This document shows, one piece after another, positions 56,913 to 64,000 of a stretch of DNA of 64,000 nt. The notes under the pieces were generated by a model. That model saw only the letters and a list, made by a program, of their open reading frames with translations. It was not told where the DNA came from and did no database searches. Source of the DNA: Blastococcus sp. CCUG 61487 (GTDB lineage: Bacteria > Actinomycetota > Actinomycetes > Mycobacteriales > Geodermatophilaceae); contig NZ_LWUA01000221.1 in NCBI RefSeq assembly GCF_005222955.1, forward strand, positions 36,361 through 100,360, written 5' to 3'. A program made the position numbers and the translations under genes. The stretch's first letter is position 1; each line of letters starts with the position of its first letter.

Positions 56913-59381
56913 ATGCGCAGCGTCGTCCTCGCCCAGCTCCGCACCCACGCGGCGCGGCTGGTTGCCTCCACCCTCGCCGTCGTCATCGCCGTCGGCTTCG
57001 TCGTCGCCACCCTGGTGCTCAACGAGACCTCGCGCAGCACCGTCCTCGACACCGTCGGCGCGCGGTACGTCGACACCGCCGCCGTCGTCAGCACCACCTA
57101 CGCCCGACCCTTCACCGACGACGACGTCGCCACCCTGGCCGCGGTGGAGTCCGTCGGGGCGCTGGCCGCCTCCTACGAGGCGAGCGCGCAGGCGTCGGTG
57201 CCCGGCCGGCCCGGCTCGCAGTACCTGGCCGTCGAGTCGGTGGCCGCGGACCCGCAGCTGCGCTGGCACCGGCTCTCCGCCGGCCGGCTGCCCGGCGGCC
57301 CGGGTGAGATCGCCGTCAGCGACCGGGCCCGCGCCGAGGTCGGTGACGTGCTCACCGTGACCGTGTTCGACCCCGACGGCGAGGAGACCGAGAGCCGGGC
57401 GACGGTCACCGGGATCGTCGACCTGCGCGGCGACCCCGAGGCCGGGCTCTACGGCCGCGGCTACGTCACCGAGGAGCAGGCTCGGGCCTGGTACGCCGAG
57501 GACCCCCTCGAGCTGCGGATCACCGCCGCCGCCGGCTTCTCCGACGCGGAGGTCCGCGCCGACGTCGCCGCCGCGGCCCCCGGCGACGCCGTCGTGCGCA
57601 GCGGCGAGCAGCAGGCCGAGCGGGCGGCCGCCGCGCTGATGGGCGACTCGACCGCCCTGGCCACCGTGCTCTTGGTCTTCGGCACCGTCGCGGTCGTCGT
57701 CGCCGGGCTGGTCATCGCGAACACCTTCGCCGTCCTGCTCGCCCAGCGGACCCGCGAGCTCGCGCTGCTCCGCTGCGTGGGGGCCACCGCCCGGCAGGTC
57801 CGCCGCAGCGTGCTCGGCGAGGCACTGGCCACGGGGCTGGTCTCCTCGGCCGTCGGCGTCGCCCTGGGCATCGGGCTGGCCGCCGGCGTCTCGGCGCTGG
57901 TCGGTACCAACTCGCCGGTCCCGCTCTCCGGCGTGGCCGTCCCGCTGTACGCGGTGCTCGCCGGGCTGGCGGTCGGCACCGTCGTCACCGTGCTCGCGGC
58001 GCTCGCGCCGGCCCGCGCCGCCACGAAGGTGGCGCCGCTGGCCGCGCTGCGTCCGGTCGACGCCGCTCCGCTGCGCTCCCGCCCGGGTCTGCTGCGGCTG
58101 GTGTCCGGGCTGCTGCTGCTCGTTCCCGGCGTGCTGCTGCTGGTGGCCGGGGTGCTGATGGCCGACATGCTGGTGGCGCTGCCCGGCGGGGTGCTCAGCT
58201 TCCTCGGCGTGGTGCTGCTCGCCCAGCGGGCGGTGCCCCCCGTCGTGGCGGCGGCGGGGCGGCTGGCCGGCCGGTTCGGCGGCGTGCCCGCGCGACTGGC
58301 CGCCGGCAACGCCACCCGCAACCCGCGGCGGACGGCCGCCACGGCGACCGCGCTGCTCATCGGCGTCACCCTGACCAGCGCGTTCGTCGTCGGCGCGGCC
58401 TCGACCAAGGCCACCGCGCAGGAGGCGCTGGAGGCGGAGTTCCCCACCGACGTGCTCGTGCGCAGCTACGACGCCGCCCTGCCTGCCACGCTGGCCGGCG
58501 CCCTCGGGGAGGTCGACGGCGTGCAGCGCAGCGCGGGTGTGATCGGCGGGGACGTGACGGGTCCGGACGGCGAACCGGTGTTCGTGCAGGGCCTCGACGT
58601 CGCGGAGGCCGCCACCGTGCTCCGGTCCACCGACCAGATCGACCTGCCCGGCACCGGCGTGGCCGTGCTGCCGGAGTGGGCGGCCGACGCGTGGGCGGTC
58701 CAGGACGGCGGACCGGTGACGCTGACCGCCGACGGCGGCCGGTCGGTCACCCTGCAGGCGCAGGTGACCGCGGTCGACCAGCCGCTGCTGATGGAGGCCG
58801 ACGCGCTGCGCGCGCTGGTCCCCGACGCCGGCCTCGCGGAGCTGTGGCTGCTGCTCGACGACGCCGCCCCGGAGGCCCAGGTGGGGGTCGTCGACGAGAT
58901 CACCGACGTGGTGGCCGAACGCGATCCCGAGGCCCAGGTCACCGGTGTGGTCACGCTGCGCGACCAGCTCGACGAGGTGCTCGACGTCCTGCTGCTGGTC
59001 GTGACCGGGCTGCTGGGCGTGGCGGTGGTCATCGCGCTCATCGGTGTGGGCAACACCCTGGCGCTCTCGGTGGTGGAACGGCGCCAGGAGAACGGGCTGC
59101 TGCGGGCGCTGGGGCTCACCCGACGCCAGCTGCGCGGGCTGCTGGCCTGGGAGGCGGTGCTCGTGGCCGGGGTCGCCGCGGTGCTCGGAGTGCTGATCGG
59201 CGGTGCCTACGGGGTGGTCGGCGTGGCGTCGGTGCTCGGCGAGCAGGGGGAGCTGGTGCTCGACGTCCCGTGGCTGCAGGTGGGCGCGATCGTCGTCGTC
59301 GCCACCCTGGCCGGGCTGCTCGCCTCGGTACTGCCCGCCCGCCGGGCCGCCCGGACCTCGCCGGTGGCCGCCATCGCCTGA
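56913..59381 (+). CDS. FtsX-like ABC transporter permease
   Basis: An 822-residue permease with the duplicated FtsX layout: TM1 near 15-35, an extracellular MacB-like domain (~35-240), three helices (~250-370), further helices at ~395-430, a second TM1-like segment and extracellular domain (~480-700), and a final three-helix block. This mechanotransmission-type exporter probably moves a peptide, lipid or antibiotic, or drives a periplasmic effector. It forms an operon with the ATPase and is likely controlled by the two-component pair upstream. The interrupted dyad repeat follows its stop. Confidence 0.94.
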   Translation: MRSVVLAQLRTHAARLVASTLAVVIAVGFVVATLVLNETSRSTVLDTVGARYVDTAAVVSTTYARPFTDDDVATLAAVESVGALAASYEASAQASVPGRPGSQYLAVESVAADPQLRWHRLSAGRLPGGPGEIAVSDRARAEVGDVLTVTVFDPDGEETESRATVTGIVDLRGDPEAGLYGRGYVTEEQARAWYAEDPLELRITAAAGFSDAEVRADVAAAAPGDAVVRSGEQQAERAAAALMGDSTALATVLLVFGTVAVVVAGLVIANTFAVLLAQRTRELALLRCVGATARQVRRSVLGEALATGLVSSAVGVALGIGLAAGVSALVGTNSPVPLSGVAVPLYAVLAGLAVGTVVTVLAALAPARAATKVAPLAALRPVDAAPLRSRPGLLRLVSGLLLLVPGVLLLVAGVLMADMLVALPGGVLSFLGVVLLAQRAVPPVVAAAGRLAGRFGGVPARLAAGNATRNPRRTAATATALLIGVTLTSAFVVGAASTKATAQEALEAEFPTDVLVRSYDAALPATLAGALGEVDGVQRSAGVIGGDVTGPDGEPVFVQGLDVAEAATVLRSTDQIDLPGTGVAVLPEWAADAWAVQDGGPVTLTADGGRSVTLQAQVTAVDQPLLMEADALRALVPDAGLAELWLLLDDAAPEAQVGVVDEITDVVAERDPEAQVTGVVTLRDQLDEVLDVLLLVVTGLLGVAVVIALIGVGNTLALSVVERRQENGLLRALGLTRRQLRGLLAWEAVLVAGVAAVLGVLIGGAYGVVGVASVLGEQGELVLDVPWLQVGAIVVVATLAGLLASVLPARRAARTSPVAAIA

Positions 59382-59395
59382 CCTGTGGCGATGGT

Positions 59396-59434
59396 GATCA
59401 GCCTCCCTGATCGTTCCGGCTCCTCCCTCACTGT
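59396..59434. repeat. Dyad repeat copy 8, left half (split by IS110)
   Basis: The outer palindrome GATCAGCCTCCCTGATC (59396-59412) and the left inner arm CTCCTCCCTCAC end at the IS boundary (core GT at 59433-59434). The remaining half lies at 60749-60793. Confidence 0.85.
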
Positions 59435-59469
59435 GAGAGTGGCCGGGCCAGTTCGTCAGTGATGGGCTG

Positions 59470-59640
59470 GCTGTCGGCGGCAGTAGGTGTGTCTCACTCC
59501 CTCACTGGCCTTCGTGCCTTGGAACCGACTTGACCACCTGCTGCTGCCGGCACCGGCCCGGCCGGAGACGGTGGCCTGATCAGGAGCTTGACCGCCAGTA
59601 GCCCCTGGCGTGTCCCATCACAGTTCTGCCCATCTCCGAA
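59470..59640 (+). ncRNA. Candidate bridge RNA in IS110 left end
   Basis: A 14-bp stem (59476-59489 with 59535-59548, two G-U pairs) encloses a target-type loop. That loop holds CTCCCTCACTG (59497-59507), identical to the left target at 59423-59433, and ACCGAC (59524-59529), complementary to the right target GTCGGT. A second stem (CGGAGA 59563-59568 with TCTCCG 59633-59638) encloses AGGAGC (59582-59587), identical to the IS right end 60741-60746. It also encloses hairpin CGCCAG/CTGGCG and TCAC (59618-59621), complementary to the junction GTGA. This is the target-loop/donor-loop layout known for IS621 bridge RNA. Confidence 0.75.
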
Positions 59641-59686
59641 CCGGACCGGACCTGCAGCGTCCGTTCTCGGATTAGGAGTGAACGCA

Positions 59687-60742
59687 GTGACCATGCTCGC
59701 AGAGCAAGTCGATGTCGTCATCGGCGTCGACACTCACAAGCACACCCACACCGCCGCGGCCATCGCATCGAGCACCGGGGCCGCGCTGGCCCACACCACG
59801 GTGACCGCCGATGCGGCCGGCTACGCCGAGTTGATCGCCTTCGCCGACCAGCACGCCAGCTCCCGCGGCTGGGCGATCGAGGGTGCCGGCGGCTACGGCG
59901 CCGGCCTGACCCGCCATCTCACCGACTGCCAGGAGATCGTCCTGGAGATCGACCGCCCCAAGCGCCCCAAGCGGCGCGCCGGAGCCAAGACCGACCTGAT
60001 CGACGCCGAACGCGCCGCCCGTGAGGCCTTGGCCCGTGACCACCTCGCTCAACCCAAGACCGGTGCCGTGCGGGCGGCGCTGCAGATGCGGCTGGCCGCT
60101 CGCCGGGCCGCGGTCACCGCCAGCGCCGACGCCCAGAAGCAGCTGCTGGCCCTGGTGGTCACCGCCCCGCAGCGGCTGCGCGACCGGTTCGCCGGACAAC
60201 GCACTCCGGCCGTCATCGCCACCGCCGCCAAACTGCGCGCCACGACAACCGGCGACGTCGAGTACGACACCGCCGTCGCCGTCCTGCGCGCGCTGGCCCG
60301 ACGCATCCAGGATCTGCAGACCGAAGCCGCCACGCATCAGACGGCGATCTGCGCCCTCGTCCGCTCCTGGCGGCCCGACCTGCTCGACCAACCCGGAATC
60401 GGACCGATCGTGGCCGCCACCGTGCTCACCGCCTGGTCCCACGCCGGCCGCTGCCGCAACGACGGGGCCTTCGCCATGCTCGCCGGCGCCGCCCCCATCC
60501 CGGCCTCCTCGGGCATGACCGTCCGCTACCGGCTCAACCGCGCCGGCGACCGCCACCTCAACCAGGCGCTGCACACCATCACCCTCACCCGACTCAAGCA
60601 CGACCCAGCCACCCGCGCCTACGCCGAACGGCGACGCAAGGAAGGCAAGAGCGACCGCGACATCCGCCGCTGCCTCAAGCGCTACATCTGTCGAGACCTC
60701 TACCGGCGCCTCGAACACCAATCACCACTTGACGCGTCATAG
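59687..60742 (+). CDS. IS110-family transposase (DEDD recombinase)
   Basis: A 351-residue RNA-guided recombinase. The RuvC-like DEDD site is Asp15 (Gly-Val-Asp-Thr-His), Glu65 (Ile-Glu-Gly-Ala-Gly), Asp103 and Asp106 (Lys-Thr-Asp-Leu-Ile-Asp). The C-terminal Transposase_20 domain has Pro-Gly-Ile-Gly-Pro and the conserved serine region Pro-Ala-Ser273-Ser274-Gly-Met, which supplies the nucleophile in this family. It appears intact. TTAGGAG precedes GTG 59687; ATG 59693 is an alternative. Codon use is similar to the host, so it is not obviously foreign. Confidence 0.95.
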   Translation: MTMLAEQVDVVIGVDTHKHTHTAAAIASSTGAALAHTTVTADAAGYAELIAFADQHASSRGWAIEGAGGYGAGLTRHLTDCQEIVLEIDRPKRPKRRAGAKTDLIDAERAAREALARDHLAQPKTGAVRAALQMRLAARRAAVTASADAQKQLLALVVTAPQRLRDRFAGQRTPAVIATAAKLRATTTGDVEYDTAVAVLRALARRIQDLQTEAATHQTAICALVRSWRPDLLDQPGIGPIVAATVLTAWSHAGRCRNDGAFAMLAGAAPIPASSGMTVRYRLNRAGDRHLNQALHTITLTRLKHDPATRAYAERRRKEGKSDRDIRRCLKRYICRDLYRRLEHQSPLDAS

Positions 60743-60748
60743 GAGCGT

Positions 60749-60793
60749 CGGTCGACCACGAGGGAGGACGCCGGATGACCAGGGAGGCTGATC
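60749..60793. repeat. Dyad repeat copy 8, right half
   Basis: The right inner arm ACGAGGGAGGACG and outer palindrome GACCAGGGAGGCTGATC (60777-60793) complement the left half across the IS. The outer palindromes carry matching changes (GCCTCCC / GGGAGGC), so this copy is a distinct sequence variant. Confidence 0.85.
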
Positions 60794-60839
60794 ATTCCGG
60801 GACGGCGGTTCTCCGCTCCCGGCTGGAACACTGGACGAC

Positions 60840-62048
60840 GTGTCGTCCGCCCTCCGCCGTGCCGCCCTCACCGCCGCCGTCCTCGCCGGGCCGGTCGGCT
60901 GGGTGACGGTCGCCGCCTGGGGCCTGCCGACGGCGCTCGGCGCGCACCGCCGGAGGCTGCGGCCGGTCGTCTCCGGGTCGCCGCACTTCTCCGACGGCGC
61001 CTTCCACAACACGCTGCCCACCCCGGCGCTCGCCCCCGCCAACACCCGCGACGGCCTGCTGCGGCAGTGGCACGAGGAGCGGCACGTCGGCCTGCCCGGC
61101 GGACCGATCCCGCTCGAGCGCCCGGAACTGCCCGACGACGCCGCCGAGCTCGCCGTCACCTGGTTCGGGCACGCCAGCGCGCTGCTGGAGATCGACGGCC
61201 GGCGGGTGCTCGTCGACCCGGTGTGGAGCCACCGGGTGTCGCCATCCCCGGTCTTCGGGCCGACGCGGCTGCACGAGCCGCCGCTCCCGATCGAGGAGCT
61301 GCCGCCGGTCGACGCCGTCCTGATCTCCCACGACCACTACGACCACCTCGACCTGCCCACCATCCGCTCGCTGCTCGCCACGCAGACCGCGCCGTTCGTC
61401 GTCCCGCTGGGCATCGGCGAGCACCTGCGCACGTGGGGCGTCCCCGAGGATCGCGTCGTCGAACTGGACTGGGACGGCGCCCACGACGTGGCCGGGCTGA
61501 CCCTCACCTGCACCGAGGCGCGGCACTTCTCCGGCCGCTACCTGCACCGCAACACCACGCTGTGGGCCTCGTGGGCGATCGCCGGCCCACGACACCGGGT
61601 GTTCTTCGGCGGCGACACCGGCTACACCCCCGCCTTCTCCGGCATCGGCGCGCGGCTGGGCCCCTTCGACCTGACCCTGCTCCCGATCGGCGCCTACAAC
61701 GACGCCTGGCACGCCATCCACATGGACCCGGAGGAGGCCGTCCGCGCCCACGGCGACCTCGGCGGCGGCGTGCTGCTGCCCATCCACTGGGCCACGTTCA
61801 ACCTGGCGTTCCACCCGTGGGCCGAGCCGGTGCAGCGGCTGCTGGCGGCCGCCCGGCGGCGCGACCGCACCGTGGTCGTGCCGCTGCCCGGCCAACGGAT
61901 CGACGTCCTCGACCTGCCGCCGCAGCGGGACTGGTGGACGGCGGTCGGCTCGACGGCGGGCGAGCACCCGGCGTCCTCGTCCGGCGTGGGGAGCTCGGTC
62001 GTGGCCCGCGCGCTGACCCGGCTGATCGCCCTCCTCCCGGGGGCCTGA
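60840..62048 (+). CDS. Metallo-beta-lactamase-fold hydrolase (NAPE-PLD/UlaG-like)
   Basis: A 402-residue MBL-fold protein. An N-terminal hydrophobic segment (~8-32) may anchor it in the membrane. The metal-binding motif is Ser-His-Asp-His-Tyr-Asp-His-Leu-Asp; Thr-Trp-Phe-Gly-His-Ala-Ser precedes it and Phe-Phe-Gly-Gly-Asp-Thr-Gly-Tyr provides a later ligand. Ala-Arg-His-Phe-Ser-Gly-Arg matches the NAPE-phospholipase-D-like group. It may act on a phosphodiester or phospholipid; substrate unproven. GTG start immediately downstream of the interrupted repeat, with no ribosome site. Confidence 0.9.
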   Translation: MSSALRRAALTAAVLAGPVGWVTVAAWGLPTALGAHRRRLRPVVSGSPHFSDGAFHNTLPTPALAPANTRDGLLRQWHEERHVGLPGGPIPLERPELPDDAAELAVTWFGHASALLEIDGRRVLVDPVWSHRVSPSPVFGPTRLHEPPLPIEELPPVDAVLISHDHYDHLDLPTIRSLLATQTAPFVVPLGIGEHLRTWGVPEDRVVELDWDGAHDVAGLTLTCTEARHFSGRYLHRNTTLWASWAIAGPRHRVFFGGDTGYTPAFSGIGARLGPFDLTLLPIGAYNDAWHAIHMDPEEAVRAHGDLGGGVLLPIHWATFNLAFHPWAEPVQRLLAAARRRDRTVVVPLPGQRIDVLDLPPQRDWWTAVGSTAGEHPASSSGVGSSVVARALTRLIALLPGA

Positions 62049-62221
62049 CCACCGCGATCGCGTGACGCAGTTCACCCGGATCGAGGTTTGGCACGCGATA
62101 TCTCGTCCACGACTGCGTGGCGCACGACCAATACGGGTGTAGTCACCCCACGCTCCTCTCGTTCGGCCTGGTCAGCGCGCCGATGGCAGCTGCGACCCCA
62201 CCATTCCCCGAGGAGCGCACG

Positions 62222-63772
62222 ATGCTGCAATTCGGCCGCCGTACCCCCGTCCCGGAGCCCGTCGACGCCGCCGCCGAGGCGCGGGCCAACGCCGCCGCGG
62301 TCACCGCCGTCGTCACCGTGCTGGCCGAGGCGGCCACCTCGACGGAGGCCATCACCGGCGTGCTCGACCTGGTCCGCGAGCGGTTCGGTTGGGCCTACGG
62401 GTCGTACTGGCGGGTGGAGGACGACCGCGCGCTGCACTTCGTCCAGGAGTCCGGCGACGCCGGACCGGCGTTCCGGGAGGTCACGCGCACCGCGTCCTTC
62501 CGCGAGGGCGTGGGGCTGTCCGGCCGGGCCTGGCGCTCCCGCGACCTCGTCTTCGTCCCCGACATCGGCCGGGTCACCGACTGCGTGCGGGCCCCGGTGG
62601 CCCAGCGGGTGGGCGTGCGCAGCGGCGTCTGCTTCCCGCTGCTCGAGGACGGCCAGGTCACCGGCACCATGGACTTCTTCACCACCGAGACGCTGCACCC
62701 CTCCGCCCAGCGGCTGGAGACCCTCCGCGCGATCGGGCGGCTGGTCTCGCAGGCCCTGGAGCGGGTGCTCGTGGCCGAGCGCCAGGCCGAGGCGGCCCAG
62801 GACATGGCGGCGGTCAACCAGGTCCTGCGCCTGGTGTCGACGGCGCCCTCCCGCGAGGCTGCGCTGAGCGGCGCGCTGGACACCATCCGCGAGGGCTTCG
62901 GCTGGGCGTACGGCTCGTACTGGGCGGTCTCCGACGAGGACCGGACGCTGCGCTTCGTGCAGGAGTCCGGCACCGCCGGGCAGGAGTTCCGCGAGGTGAC
63001 GCTGGCGGCCAGCTTCGCCGAGGGCGTGGGGCTGTCCGGGCGCGCCTGGCGCCGCCGCGACCTCGTCTTCGTCGAGGACCTGGCGCAGGTCACCGACTGC
63101 GTGCGCGCACCCGCCGCCCGGCGGGCGGGGGTCAAGTCCGGGGTCTGCCTGCCGATCGTCGTCGGCGGCGAGGTCGTGGGCACGATGGACTTCTTCGCGA
63201 CGACGACGCTCACCCTGTCCCCGGGCCGGGAGGACGCGCTGCGCAACACCGCGTTCCTGCTCGGCCAGGCGATGGAGCGGTTCGCCGCGGCGGACCGGCT
63301 GGAGCGCGCCGGACGCGAACTGCTCGAGTCGATCACCGAGGTCGAGCGGAACGTGCTGGCGGCGACGTCGGTGGCCGGCGACGGCGAGCGGCTGACCCGG
63401 GAGGCCAACGACGAGGTGGCCGGGCTCGGCGAGTCCAGCGCCGACATCGGCAAGGTGGTCAAGACCATCCGCGGCATCGCCGACCAGACCAACCTGCTGG
63501 CCCTCAACGCCACCATCGAGGCCGCCCGGGCCGGGGAGGCCGGCCGCGGCTTCGCCGTCGTCGCCAACGAGGTCAAGGAGCTGGCCGCTGAGACCGCGCG
63601 GGCCACCACGGACGTGGACGCCAAGGTCTCGGCCATCCAGGCGCAGGTCGAGCGGGTCGTCGCCGCGCTGGGCGCGATCAGCGAGGTGGTGGCCGGCATC
63701 AACACGACCCAGACGACGATCAGCGGGGTCCTCACCGAACAGGTCGCGGTGACCCGGGCGATCCTCGACTAA
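62222..63772 (+). CDS. Soluble chemoreceptor with two tandem GAF domains
   Basis: A 516-residue protein without TM helices. Two GAF domains (~30-170 and ~190-335) are recent duplicates: both contain [17 protein letters not shown] and Val-Thr-Asp-Cys-Val-Arg-Ala-Pro, with Ser-Gly-Val-Cys later in each. A short MCP signalling domain follows, with the tip [16 protein letters not shown]. The second helix of the signalling hairpin ends early compared with the chemoreceptor at 11974-13638. Cytoplasmic sensing of a small molecule is likely. GAGGAG precedes ATG 62222. Confidence 0.9.
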   Translation: MLQFGRRTPVPEPVDAAAEARANAAAVTAVVTVLAEAATSTEAITGVLDLVRERFGWAYGSYWRVEDDRALHFVQESGDAGPAFREVTRTASFREGVGLSGRAWRSRDLVFVPDIGRVTDCVRAPVAQRVGVRSGVCFPLLEDGQVTGTMDFFTTETLHPSAQRLETLRAIGRLVSQALERVLVAERQAEAAQDMAAVNQVLRLVSTAPSREAALSGALDTIREGFGWAYGSYWAVSDEDRTLRFVQESGTAGQEFREVTLAASFAEGVGLSGRAWRRRDLVFVEDLAQVTDCVRAPAARRAGVKSGVCLPIVVGGEVVGTMDFFATTTLTLSPGREDALRNTAFLLGQAMERFAAADRLERAGRELLESITEVERNVLAATSVAGDGERLTREANDEVAGLGESSADIGKVVKTIRGIADQTNLLALNATIEAARAGEAGRGFAVVANEVKELAAETARATTDVDAKVSAIQAQVERVVAALGAISEVVAGINTTQTTISGVLTEQVAVTRAILD

Positions 63773-64000
63773 TGGGGCTTACCGAGCCCGCTGGTGTCTG
63801 GCAGGTTCGGCGCCGGTAGCGGCCGGTGGGTCAGCACTCTCGACGACTGGAGCGCTTGGATTCCTAGGGTCAGATCGTGCGCCCACCGGTCGTGAGGGGA
63901 CCTGACCGCTGATGGGATGACGTGCCCCGGGCCTGCTCCGGTGAGCACTTGACCATTAGTCCGCCGGCTGTCTCCTCCGCGCTGCCGACCGCAGAGGCCG
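63773..64000. other. Non-coding right edge of the window
   Basis: No gene is supported in these 228 bp. They are somewhat less GC-biased than the rest and contain ACTTGACCA (63947-63955), also found in the IS110 left end (59528-59536). They could be the left end of another mobile element cut by the window edge, but this is weak. Confidence 0.3.

Larger units (their letters stand above)
59435..60748 (+). mobile_element. IS110-family insertion sequence (IS110 subgroup)
   Basis: A 1,314-bp element: ~250 bp non-coding left end, one DEDD transposase, and a very short right end. There are no terminal inverted repeats or long target duplications, as is normal for IS110. The boundaries are inferred from the dinucleotide GT on both sides (59433-59434 and 60747-60748) and from the fit of the two flanks into one dyad repeat of normal structure. 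Removing the element leaves CTCCCTCACT-GT-CGGTCGACC. Ends are accurate to perhaps 2-3 bp. Confidence 0.85.

Noticed and set aside
62160..62186. Sigma-28 promoter for the GAF chemoreceptor
   Set aside because: GCCGATGG is present at 62179, but the tetramer 15 nt upstream is CGTT, not TAAA-like.

Overview
The window is about 64 kb of very GC-rich, gene-dense chromosome. Evidence for a high-GC actinobacterium, most likely of the family Geodermatophilaceae (Blastococcus/Geodermatophilus/Modestobacter type), is: a proteasome activator Bpa with the Gly-Gln-Tyr-Leu tail, a FolP2-type dihydropteroate synthase paralogue, a GuaB1-type IMPDH relative, a SigE-family sigma factor, many GTG starts, and many genes whose -10 hexamer sits 6-9 nt before the start codon (leaderless transcripts). 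The family assignment is inference from gene content and style, not from a search.

Layout. 0-12 kb: HU fragment, beta-lactamase-like hydrolase, MaoC hydratase, FolP2, VOC protein, PaaI thioesterase, acyl-CoA ligase, AraC regulator diverging from an NAD(P)-binding protein, quinone oxidoreductase, class-V aminotransferase, Bpa, and an orphan AbiEi-like/nuclease-like protein. 12-23 kb: chemoreceptor with a sigma-28-like promoter, a serS-HAD-HAD operon diverging from guaB1, a metallopeptidase, a lone GroES paralogue, a MarR regulator diverging from an MMPL exporter with a clear operator, and pheA. 23-28 kb: two translationally coupled diguanylate cyclases. The first carries a frameshift; the second is fused to a LarB/CpmA-like domain that lacks the LarB cysteine. 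28-45 kb: AraC, MFS, a yybP-ykoY (Mn2+) riboswitch ahead of a GDT1/UPF0016 exporter, a TipA-like MerR, an aromatic-acid exporter, glpD diverging from an alkyl-DHAP-synthase-like flavoprotein, arginine deiminase plus an M20 peptidase, a second acyl-CoA ligase, and a SigE sigma factor with a membrane partner. 45-56 kb: two PH-domain membrane proteins, an ActP/DUF485 acetate-type symporter, a second symporter in an operon with a LytS/LytTR two-component system, and a NarL-type two-component system. 56-64 kb: a MacB-like ABC exporter, an IS110-family insertion sequence, a metallo-beta-lactamase-fold hydrolase and a soluble double-GAF chemoreceptor.

Intergenic structure is unusually regular. An ~80-bp dyad element (two outer GATCAGGTGACCTGATC-type palindromes around a CGTCCTCCCTCAC/GTGAGGGAGGACG hairpin) occurs eight times, always after the stop codon of a plus-strand gene. 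One copy is split by the IS110 element. The non-coding left end of that IS has the layout expected of a bridge RNA, with guide segments that match the interrupted repeat. A second palindrome family centred on CCGCGG follows two further genes. No tRNA, rRNA, CRISPR array or prophage was recognised.
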